6,249 nucleotides of DNA from Chloroflexota bacterium (GCA_003694775.1 RFJV01000197.1:1-6249), one strand, 5' to 3'; counted from the stretch's first letter, positions 1-4,495 are shown. Program-made: numbers and translations. The notes: a model not told the origin generated them from the sequence alone.

Positions 1-58
1 CCCGAAGGGCGCTTCAGCGTCCTTAAGCCTTTCAGCCCGGCGTTTGTAACGCCGGGCC
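1..58. repeat. GC-rich intergenic hairpins at the window edge
   Basis: Two inverted repeats lie side by side. The first is a 7-bp stem with one G-T pair (7-13 with 16-22). The second is a perfect 10-bp stem (35-44 with 48-57) around a 3-nt loop. Neither is followed by a T-run on the plus strand, and no clear A-run precedes them for minus-strand termination, so they look more like a dispersed palindromic repeat than an intrinsic terminator. Plus frame 1 happens to be open from base 1 to a TAA at 106-108, so the tail of an upstream gene cannot be fully excluded, but the peptide resembles nothing I recognise. Confidence 0.5.
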
Positions 59-307
59 AACCGGACAATTCTTTTACCGATAGCCTACATATAGGATTAG
101 TAAGCCAGTAACACAATATATAGGGGTATATCAAATTCTTGTAAGTGCCTGAAAAATGAGCGAACCGTGAGTAACAAAGTAACAAAGTAGCAAAGTAACA
201 AGGTAGCAAAGCAGCAGGCAGCAAAGTAACGAAGTTTTTTACTCCATACCTCCTGCTTCCCACCTTTACAGACGCTGGCACAAAGAAATATCTTACGCCC
301 GCGGTGA
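59..307. other. Intergenic stretch without a recognisable gene
   Basis: This AT-rich spacer lies downstream of the minus-strand Nudix gene. It contains weak AT-rich dyads around 80-135, the 8-bp tandem repeat described separately, a T-run at 235-240 and then pyrimidine-rich sequence. No open frame with a ribosome binding site is visible on either strand. I see no strong hairpin plus T-run that would serve as the Nudix terminator on the minus strand. Confidence 0.6.
168..234. repeat. Degenerate 8-bp tandem repeat (AAAGTARC)
   Basis: Eight-base units follow each other head to tail: tgagtaac, aaagtaac, aaagtagc, aaagtaac, aaggtagc, aaagcagc, a shortened 7-base aggcagc, aaagtaac and a partial gaag. 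The consensus is AAAGTAAC or AAAGTAGC. The period is not a multiple of three, and no gene crosses it. Short tandem repeats of this kind (for example the heptameric STRR sequences of cyanobacteria) arise by slippage. A function is not evident. Confidence 0.85.
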
Positions 308-862
308 CTAACTGTGCCAATTCGCCTGCTGGCGCAGAAACACCTGGTGGCCGCGGCGAATCGCTTCCCGGTCGATGGGGGTCAGGCGCAGATTAATCTG
401 GTCGGGGTGCACCCACCGGATAGACAGCACCTCAAACCCATGCCGGCCTCGTTGGGTGTCAGGCTGTTCCTCCAACAACCGGCAGTAGTAAGCCAGCCCC
501 AGGCCGGTTGGCGCGCCGACGCTTCCCCCTTGCGGTTCGCACACCAGCAAATCCCCTGTTTCGACCCGCATCCCCAGCTCCTCCATCAGCTCCCGCCGGA
601 CCCCCTCTGCCGGATGCTCTCCCGGCTCCAGCCAGCCGCCGGGCAGTCCCCAGGGATAGGACGGGCGAAAAACATGCTCCACCAGCAGAACCTGTCCGGA
701 ATCGTTGAACACTGCTCCCACCACGCCGACAAACTGCCGCGGAGCAAACAACCGCACCGCCAGCCGCAGTGCCCAGCGCAGAAGAAAAATATTCTGCAGG
801 TAATAGGCCGCACGCTGTTTGATAAATTTTGAATTTTGAGTTTCTAATTTGGAGTGTTTCAT
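308..862 (-). CDS. Nudix hydrolase family protein
   Basis: This 184-residue protein carries a perfect Nudix box G-x5-E-x7-R-E-U-x-E-E-x-G-U: G76, E82, R90, E91, E94, E95 and G97 (numbered from the ATG at 860-862). It is preceded by a typical beta strand (VVGAVFNDSGQVLLVEHVF) and the GLPGGW turn. Family knowledge: such enzymes bind Mg2+ through the REUxEE glutamates and hydrolyse a nucleoside diphosphate linked to another group; substrates range from oxidised dNTPs and ADP-ribose to RNA 5' ends. Specificity cannot be read here. There is no signal peptide; the N-terminal residues FLLRWALRLAVRLF form an amphipathic or hydrophobic helix, so the enzyme is probably cytosolic. The frame stays open upstream to a TTG at 916, but that extension would be made of heptamer repeat and overlap the predicted promoter, so I prefer the ATG at 862. 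No clear Shine-Dalgarno is visible there. The gene is divergent from rnj. Stop TAG 308-310. Confidence 0.88.
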   Translation of the reverse strand: MKHSKLETQNSKFIKQRAAYYLQNIFLLRWALRLAVRLFAPRQFVGVVGAVFNDSGQVLLVEHVFRPSYPWGLPGGWLEPGEHPAEGVRRELMEELGMRVETGDLLVCEPQGGSVGAPTGLGLAYYCRLLEEQPDTQRGRHGFEVLSIRWVHPDQINLRLTPIDREAIRRGHQVFLRQQANWHS

Positions 863-879
863 TTTACATCCCACATCCC
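825..879. repeat. Degenerate 7-bp repeats over the Nudix gene 5' end
   Basis: Read on the plus strand in a 7-base register the units are aattttg, aattttg, agtttct, aatttgg, agtgttt, then after a short gap acatccc twice (866-879). The block is AT-rich, unlike the GC-rich coding sequence next to it. It encodes the first dozen residues (MKHSKLETQNSKF) of the Nudix protein and its leader, which suggests that the start of the reading frame was created or replaced by repeat DNA. Confidence 0.65.
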
Positions 880-883
880 AATA

Positions 884-910
884 AGTATAGCACGTCCGGG
901 CCATTTGTAA
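884..910 (-). promoter_or_regulatory. Candidate promoter of the Nudix gene
   Basis: On the minus strand the sequence reads TTACAA (905-910), a 15-base spacer, then TATACT (884-889). The -10 hexamer is directly preceded by TGC, an extended -10 element that can compensate for the weak -35 and short spacer. Transcription would begin near 876, leaving a leader of about 14 nt before the ATG at 862. This is inferred from consensus matching only. Confidence 0.42.
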
Positions 911-929
911 CAGCAACCGCTTTGGTGGT

Positions 930-941
930 ATGATTAATCAT
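930..941. promoter_or_regulatory. 12-bp perfect palindrome, possible operator
   Basis: ATGATTAATCAT is a perfect dyad, flanked asymmetrically by GGTG (924-927) and its complement CACC (942-945). It sits in the divergent spacer, about 20 bp upstream of the Nudix -35 element and about 80 bp upstream of the plus-strand promoter. The position and symmetry suit a dimeric transcription factor, but I cannot name one. Confidence 0.35.
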
Positions 942-1019
942 CACCTTTATGTTCACCATGCAGGTCACCCCGTACAAGGTTCACCGCGTTTACCGCCGGT
1001 CAATTTGAAATACCCATCT

Positions 1020-1047
1020 TTGACATCCTCCCTTTCCCTGCTATAAT
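1020..1047 (+). promoter_or_regulatory. Consensus sigma-70 promoter of the rnj leader
   Basis: A perfect TTGACA (1020-1025) and a perfect TATAAT (1042-1047) are separated by 16 bp, and the -10 is preceded by TGC (extended -10). This is the strongest promoter-like sequence in the window. Transcription would start around 1054. No other good promoter is visible between here and the rnj start at 1416, so it probably drives both the leader transcript and rnj. Confidence 0.8.
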
Positions 1048-1076
1048 CATATCCCGTGAATTGATTTTTGGACGGT

Positions 1077-1111
1077 AACCGCAGGGCGGCTGTTCCATCC
1101 GGCGGTTTTTT
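1077..1111 (+). terminator. Terminator-like hairpin early in the rnj leader
   Basis: AACCGC (1077-1082) pairs with GCGGTT (1102-1107), continued after an A/G mismatch by GGG (1084-1086) with TCC (1098-1100, one G-U pair). A six-T run (1106-1111) starts in the stem. The structure begins about 23 nt after the predicted transcription start. The internal mismatch and 11-nt loop make it a weaker terminator than the one at 1315, so it could be a leaky attenuator or simply a 5' hairpin. Confidence 0.4.
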
Positions 1112-1156
1112 GTTGCCTGCCAGCCTTTCCATTTCAAAACGAGCCTTTTCCACCAG

Positions 1157-1192
1157 AACAGGTTACGGGGACAGTCAACAGGTTGGGGCAGT
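1157..1192 (+). repeat. Tandem direct repeat in the rnj leader
   Basis: Two imperfect copies (1157-1175 and 1177-1192) share AACAGGTT, GGGG and CAGT; the first has extra bases around the G-run (ac before, a after). The G-runs could pair with the C-rich 5' arm of the terminator at 1315-1322: GTTGGGGC (1182-1189) matches it over 8 positions if three G-U pairs are allowed. This would be an antiterminator in principle, but the pairing is weak. Confidence 0.45.
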
Positions 1193-1314
1193 ACAAACGT
1201 ATCGAAACAGCAGCATCAGCGGAGAGGTTGGTACAGATACACTCAATTCACCGGAAAACCGGCAAACGAGCCAGCCGCGGCCTGCCGCGGCAAAACAAAA
1301 AATTTGACTGACTG

Positions 1315-1342
1315 GCCCCGGTATTCAACCGGGGCTTTTTTT
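1315..1342 (+). terminator. Strong intrinsic terminator upstream of rnj
   Basis: A perfect 8-bp GC-rich stem (GCCCCGGT 1315-1322 with ACCGGGGC 1328-1335) closes a 5-nt loop and is followed directly by seven T residues (1336-1342). It meets the full definition of a Rho-independent terminator on the plus strand. It ends the leader or small RNA and lies 73 nt before the rnj start codon, so rnj must be transcribed by read-through or from a promoter I cannot see. Confidence 0.88.
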
Positions 1343-1415
1343 CGGCAGAAGAATCATCCCTTCTCCCACAACCAAAACAATACTACGATAACCTATCCAC
1401 AAGGAGTTAAAAATT

Positions 1416-3062
1416 ATGGCAAATAATACATTAAAAATCATCCCTCTCGGAGGGTTGGGCGAAATAGGAAAAAATATGACCGCCCTGGAATACGGGCGCA
1501 ACATTCTCATCGTTGACGCCGGAGTGATGTTCCCGGAGCACGACATGCTGGGGGTAGACCTGGTCATTCCCGACTTTACCCACTACCTGGAAGAAAAACG
1601 GGACTGGGTGCGCGGCATCGTGGTTACCCACGGGCACGAGGACCACATCGGCGGCCTGCCTTTCCTGCTTCAGGAGGTCAACGTGCCGGTGTACGCCACC
1701 CGCCTGACCGCCGGCCTGATTGAGCTGAAACTGCAGAAGCACGGTCTGGAAGGGAAGGTCAACCTGAAAACGGTACGGGCCGGCGACCGCGTGTCGATTG
1801 GCGGGCCGTTTAACGTGGAATTTTTCCACGTCTGCCACTCTATTCCCGATTCGGTGGGGCTGGCTATCCGCACCCCTGCCGGGCTGGTAGTGCACACCGG
1901 CGACTTCAAGCTGGACTACACGCCGGCCTGGGGCGACCCGCCGGATTTTGGCGCCCTGGCCCGATTTGGGGCAGAAGGCGTTTTGTGCCTCCTCTCCGAC
2001 AGCACCAACGCCGACAATCCCGGCTTTACCCCCTCGGAAAAAACGGTGGACGAGGGTCTGGACCGGGTGTTCCGCGAAGCTAAAGGGCGGGTCATCATCA
2101 CCACCTTTGGCTCGCTGATGTCGCGCGTCCAGCAGGTCATTCATGCCGCGGCCCGGCATGGCCGCGTTGTGGCCATCGACGGGCGGAGCCTGGAAGAAAG
2201 CGTGGAACGCGCCCAGAGCCTGGGCTACCTGGACATTCCACCGGGTGTGCTGGTCGACCTGCAGACGCTGAAAAAACGCCCCGACAGCCAATCCTGCCTC
2301 ATCGCCACCGGCAGTCAGGGGGAACCCACCGCGGCCCTGGGCCGGATGGCTGCCGGACGGCATCGCCAAATTACTATCAAGGAAGGCGACACCGTGGTGA
2401 TGTCCTCGCGGGTCATCCCCGGCAACGAGGAGCTGGTGTCGCGGGCCATCAACAACCTGTTCCGGCGCGGGGCGCGGGTCATTTACGGGCGGGCCGATAA
2501 TGTGCACGTCAGCGGGCACGCCAGCCAGGAGGAGCTGAAGCTGGTGCTCAGTCTGGTCAAGCCCAAATACTTCATCCCCGTCCACGGCGAACTTCGCCAC
2601 CTGCACGCCCACGCCGCCCTGGCCCGTCAGCAGGGCATCCCCGCGGAGAACATTTTTATCCTGGAAAACGGGCATGTGGTGGAGTTTGATGACCGCGGCG
2701 CCCGTGTGGTTGAGCGTGTTCCCGGCGGCTGGGTGTTTGTAGACGGCAGTGGGGTAGGCGATATTGGTCCCGCGGTTCTGCGCGACCGGGAAATTCTTTC
2801 CCAGGATGGTTTTGTGCTGGCCGTGGTCCGCCGCAACCCCAAAACGGGCCAGGTGGAAGGCCGGCCCGTTATCATCACCCGCGGCTTTGTGTATGTCAAA
2901 GAAAATATGGACCTGATTGAACGGGCCGAGGAAACCGTGGTCAATGCCCTGCGGCGCAACGGCAAAGACCCGCAGACCTCCATCCGCAAGGCTCTGAGCG
3001 AGCTGGTGTACAACGAAACCCGCCGCCGCCCGATGGTCCTGCCGGTAGTGCTCGAAGAATAG
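1416..3062 (+). CDS. rnj: Ribonuclease J
   Basis: RNase J is a metallo-beta-lactamase/beta-CASP ribonuclease with 5'-to-3' exonuclease and endonuclease activity. It processes rRNA and degrades mRNA in the cytoplasm, favouring 5'-monophosphate ends. The 548-residue length is normal for the family (about 555). Visible signatures: the N-terminal PLGGLGEIGKN (10-20); the zinc site T-H72-G-H74-E-D76-H77; H141 in CHSIPDS; D163 in TGDFK; the beta-CASP SDSTNA (194-199) and SGHAS (366-370); H390 in PVHGE; and the RNase J C-terminal domain from about 450 (FVYVKENMDL near 491-500). All expected metal ligands are present, so the enzyme should be active. The start is set by AAGGAG at 1401-1406, nine bases before ATG. 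It is preceded by a long structured leader with an intrinsic terminator, suggesting control by attenuation or autoregulation (inference). Stop TAG 3060-3062. I cannot tell whether it is the sole RNase J of the genome. Confidence 0.97.
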   Translation: MANNTLKIIPLGGLGEIGKNMTALEYGRNILIVDAGVMFPEHDMLGVDLVIPDFTHYLEEKRDWVRGIVVTHGHEDHIGGLPFLLQEVNVPVYATRLTAGLIELKLQKHGLEGKVNLKTVRAGDRVSIGGPFNVEFFHVCHSIPDSVGLAIRTPAGLVVHTGDFKLDYTPAWGDPPDFGALARFGAEGVLCLLSDSTNADNPGFTPSEKTVDEGLDRVFREAKGRVIITTFGSLMSRVQQVIHAAARHGRVVAIDGRSLEESVERAQSLGYLDIPPGVLVDLQTLKKRPDSQSCLIATGSQGEPTAALGRMAAGRHRQITIKEGDTVVMSSRVIPGNEELVSRAINNLFRRGARVIYGRADNVHVSGHASQEELKLVLSLVKPKYFIPVHGELRHLHAHAALARQQGIPAENIFILENGHVVEFDDRGARVVERVPGGWVFVDGSGVGDIGPAVLRDREILSQDGFVLAVVRRNPKTGQVEGRPVIITRGFVYVKENMDLIERAEETVVNALRRNGKDPQTSIRKALSELVYNETRRRPMVLPVVLEE

Positions 3063-3070
3063 TCGCCGGG

Positions 3071-3098
3071 TTGACATCCCCGCCCGGACAAATAGAAT
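3071..3098 (+). promoter_or_regulatory. Candidate promoter of the YchF-like gene
   Basis: A perfect TTGACA (3071-3076) is followed after 16 bp by TAGAAT (3093-3098), five of six matches to the -10 consensus. It begins 9 bases after the rnj stop codon. The -35 region shares TTGACATCC and the 16-bp spacer with the promoter at 1020. Transcription would start around 3105, so the hairpin at 3111-3133 would lie at the very 5' end of the message. Confidence 0.68.
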
Positions 3099-3110
3099 AG
3101 AAACAGCAAC

Positions 3111-3139
3111 CTGCCCACCCCCGCGGTGGGCAGTCTTTT
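3111..3139 (+). terminator. Terminator hairpin in the rnj to ychF junction
   Basis: CTGCCCACC (3111-3119) pairs perfectly with GGTGGGCAG (3125-3133) around a 5-nt loop and is followed by TCTTTT. It can end rnj transcripts 50-80 nt after the stop codon. The T-run is interrupted by one C, so termination may be partial. The promoter at 3071 lies upstream of it, so transcripts for the next gene must also pass through it. The last T touches the GGAGG ribosome binding site of that gene. Confidence 0.72.
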
Positions 3140-3144
3140 GGAGG
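3140..3144 (+). promoter_or_regulatory. Ribosome binding site that fixes the ychF start
   Basis: GGAGG ends five bases before the ATG at 3150. An in-frame GTG at 3126 lies upstream, but it is inside the 3' arm of the terminator hairpin and has no Shine-Dalgarno, and the family normally begins with M-[KR]-x-G-I-x-G. The ATG is therefore the better start. Confidence 0.85.
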
Positions 3145-3149
3145 CCAAC

Positions 3150-4238
3150 ATGAGAATCGGCATTGTGGGTCTGCCCAACAGCGGCAAGACCACCATCTTC
3201 AATGTACTGACCGGCGGCAGTGCGCCTACCACCGCCTACGCCGGCGGCACGTTTCAGGTGAACACTGCGGTAACCCCCGTCCCCGACCCGCGGGTCGACG
3301 CGCTGAGCCGGATGTACCGGCCCAAAAAAACCACCTACGCCCGCGTGGAGTACGCCGACATTGCCGGTCTGAGCGGCGCGGAAGCCGGCCGGCGGGAGGT
3401 CAGCTTGAGCGGGGAACTCATCAATGCCATCGCCAACAACGATGCCCTGCTCCACGTGGTGCGCGCCTTTGAAAACGAGGCCGTCCCGCACCCCCTGGAA
3501 ACGGTGGACCCGGCCCGCGACATCGCCATGCTCGATGCGGAGCTGACTCTTTCTGACCTGGGCAAAATCGAAAACCGGCTGGAGCGTCTGGAAGCCAGCC
3601 TCAAACGGGGCAAAGGCTTTCCCACGTACGAGGACGACAAGGCCGAGTTCGAACTGCTGAGCCGGCTACAGCCGCACGTAGAACAGGGCCTGCCCCTGCG
3701 AGATGTTGACCTGACCGCCGAGGAGGAAAAACGTCTGCGCGGCTTCCAATTTCTCAGCGCCAAGCCCATCCTGATTGTGCTCAACCTGGGGGATGAGGGC
3801 GACCCGCCCCCCATCGACTACCCGCACCAGAAGAGCGCCGTCACCTGGATGCGGGGCCGGCTGGAAATGGACATTGCCCAGCTTACCGACGAGGAAGAAC
3901 GGGCGGTCTTTATGGAGGAGTACGGCCTGACCGAGCTGAGCGCGGCCCGGCTTGTCCGCCAGAGCTACGACCTGCTGGGCCGGATGAACTTCTTCACCGT
4001 AGGCGAAGACGAAGTCCGCGCCTGGGAAGTGCGTGCCGGGGCCACGGCCCTGGAATGCGCCGGCGCCATCCACACCGACCTGGCCCGCGGCTTTATCCGG
4101 GCCGAGGTAGTCAGCTACGACGACCTGATGCAGGCCGGCTCATACGCCGCGGCCCGCTCGCAGGGGAAAGTCCGTCTGGAAGGCAAAGAAGCCATCATCC
4201 ACGATGGCGACATCATCGTGGTGCGGTTCAACGTGTAA
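3150..4238 (+). CDS. ychF: YchF/OLA1-family GTP/ATP-binding protein (DUF933, divergent subgroup)
   Basis: This TRAFAC-class P-loop NTPase has 362 residues, the usual YchF length (about 363). Order of elements: P-loop GLPNSGKTT (7-15), switch motif DIAGL (70-74), the conserved LLHVVRAFEN stretch (100-109), a helical insertion (about 130-200), a G4-like N212-L-G-D-E after the strand ILIVL, and a C-terminal TGS-like domain (about 280-362) with FFTVGEDEVRAW, GAIHTDLARGFIRAEV and DGDIIVVRFNV, hallmarks of the family. Family members bind ATP or GTP, associate with ribosomes and affect translation and stress responses. It departs from canonical YchF: the P-loop reads NSGKT instead of NVGKS, the usual KGASKGEGLGN after DIAGL is replaced by SGAEAGRREVSLSGE, and the CAK-I-E-E-I-AEL segment is MRGRLEMDIAQL. 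It may therefore be a YchF-like paralogue and the symbol is provisional. It has its own promoter and RBS. Confidence 0.9.
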   Translation: MRIGIVGLPNSGKTTIFNVLTGGSAPTTAYAGGTFQVNTAVTPVPDPRVDALSRMYRPKKTTYARVEYADIAGLSGAEAGRREVSLSGELINAIANNDALLHVVRAFENEAVPHPLETVDPARDIAMLDAELTLSDLGKIENRLERLEASLKRGKGFPTYEDDKAEFELLSRLQPHVEQGLPLRDVDLTAEEEKRLRGFQFLSAKPILIVLNLGDEGDPPPIDYPHQKSAVTWMRGRLEMDIAQLTDEEERAVFMEEYGLTELSAARLVRQSYDLLGRMNFFTVGEDEVRAWEVRAGATALECAGAIHTDLARGFIRAEVVSYDDLMQAGSYAAARSQGKVRLEGKEAIIHDGDIIVVRFNV

Positions 4239-4276
4239 AACAGTGACCGACTGTTAGCCGGCAGACGTTCGGGGGC

Positions 4277-4293
4277 CAGGTGCGCCGCACCTG
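4277..4293. repeat. Small palindrome after ychF
   Basis: CAGGTGC (4277-4283) pairs with GCACCTG (4287-4293) around a 3-nt loop. No T-run follows, so it is a poor terminator by itself. A second weak 6-bp hairpin, AACAGT with ACTGTT (4239-4244 and 4250-4255), sits just after the ychF stop. No classical terminator of ychF is visible; these hairpins and the palindrome at 4300 are the only candidates for ending its transcript. Confidence 0.5.
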
Positions 4294-4299
4294 AATTTA

Positions 4300-4331
4300 G
4301 TGTAGAGACGCAGTAAACTGCGTCTCTACAC
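4300..4331. repeat. TGTA palindrome 1 (15-bp arms)
   Basis: A 15-bp perfect inverted repeat (4300-4314 with 4317-4331) around only two bases. Its core, 4301-4330, is exactly 30 bp, starts with TGTAGAGACGC and ends with the complement. It overlaps a further 12-bp palindrome, CGTTTATAAACG, at 4331-4342. It resembles the abundant GTAGAGACGC palindromes known from cyanobacterial and some other bacterial genomes. It may also act as a bidirectional transcription barrier after ychF. Confidence 0.8.
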
Positions 4332-4370
4332 GTTTATAAACGTTCTAATGCTAATCTAACAGTCCCGGCG

Positions 4371-4376
4371 TATAAT
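4371..4376 (+). promoter_or_regulatory. Candidate -10 element of the lon promoter
   Basis: A perfect TATAAT lies 120 bp before the lon start codon. No convincing -35 hexamer is found 15-18 bp upstream and no TG extension is present, so an activator or a different sigma factor might be involved. There is no CIRCE element (the HrcA operator) in the spacer. A start near 4383 would place palindromes 2 and 3 inside the lon 5' leader. Confidence 0.42.
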
Positions 4377-4390
4377 GTAGACGGAATAAT

Positions 4391-4420
4391 TGTAGGGGCG
4401 GGTCTCGGACCCGCCCGACA
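4391..4420. repeat. TGTA palindrome 2 (30 bp)
   Basis: The element begins TGTAGGGGCGGG and ends CCCGCCCGACA. The core stem is GGGCGGGTC (4396-4404) with GACCCGCCC (4408-4416), 9 bp around TCG, and the TGT/ACA ends also match; one extra G in the left arm interrupts full symmetry. It has the same length and TGTA...ACA ends as palindromes 1 and 3 but a different core sequence. Confidence 0.75.
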
Positions 4421-4438
4421 AGCAACCGATTTTCGAGT

Positions 4439-4468
4439 TGTAAGGGCGACCAGCCGGTCGCCCTTACA
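4439..4468. repeat. TGTA palindrome 3 (30 bp)
   Basis: A perfect 13-bp inverted repeat, TGTAAGGGCGACC (4439-4451) with its complement at 4456-4468, around AGCC; one more T-A pair (4438 with 4469) extends it. It ends 27 bases before the lon ATG and is followed by an A-run, not a T-run, so it is not a plus-strand intrinsic terminator. In RNA it would form a very stable hairpin just upstream of the lon ribosome binding site. Confidence 0.8.
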
Positions 4469-4495
4469 AAAAACCAAATTTCGAGGAGAGGCGAG

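Larger units (their letters stand above)
1054..1342 (+). ncRNA. Uncharacterised rnj leader RNA or independent small RNA
   Basis: The roughly 290-nt region runs from the predicted start after the consensus promoter to the T-run of a strong intrinsic terminator. It holds several structures: a hairpin with T-run at 1077-1111, a direct repeat (1157-1175 and 1177-1192, both AACAGGTT followed by GGGG and CAGT), a small ccgg-aaaa-ccgg hairpin (1251-1262), and gccgcggc repeated as an inverted repeat (1274-1281 and 1284-1291). A plus-strand frame is open from a TTG at 1068 to a TGA at 1305-1307, but it has no Shine-Dalgarno and no recognisable protein features. I do not recognise RNase P RNA, tmRNA, 6S RNA, a T-box or a known riboswitch. 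It is either a separate small RNA or an attenuated 5' leader of rnj. Confidence 0.45.

Noticed and set aside
168..234. Possible CRISPR array
   Set aside because: The units are only 8 bp and directly adjacent with no spacers, and no cas gene is near.
314..832. Plus-strand open frame opposite the Nudix gene
   Set aside because: The minus strand encodes a perfect Nudix box. The plus-strand product has no recognisable features and no ribosome binding site.
949..1008. Short plus-strand frame ATG...TGA of 19 codons
   Set aside because: It lies upstream of the promoter at 1020 and has no Shine-Dalgarno.
965..1153. Minus-strand 62-codon frame across the rnj promoter
   Set aside because: No ribosome binding site, it overlaps a consensus promoter on the other strand, and the product has no recognisable family.
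1068..1307. Plus-strand 79-codon frame in the rnj leader
   Set aside because: It starts with TTG, has no Shine-Dalgarno, has low-complexity composition, and the region is better explained as structured RNA. Its stop just before the terminator is noted, but a leader peptide is not supported.
1393..1401. CTATCCACA, 8 of 9 matches to a DnaA box
   Set aside because: A single near-match overlapping the rnj ribosome binding site, with no cluster of boxes and no dnaA, dnaN or other origin context.
3126..3149. Upstream GTG start adding eight residues to the YchF-like protein
   Set aside because: The GTG is in the terminator stem without a ribosome binding site, whereas GGAGG is well placed for the ATG at 3150, which also gives the usual family N-terminus.
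1431..3491. Very long minus-strand open frame (686 codons) opposite rnj and the start of ychF
   Set aside because: It lies antisense to two genes with clear family motifs. Strong third-position G/C bias removes stop codons from the opposite frame, and its translation shows no recognisable domain.
4439..4475. Palindrome 3 as a terminator upstream of lon
   Set aside because: On the plus strand the stem is followed by an A-run, not T, and on the minus strand the bases after the stem are not a T-run either.
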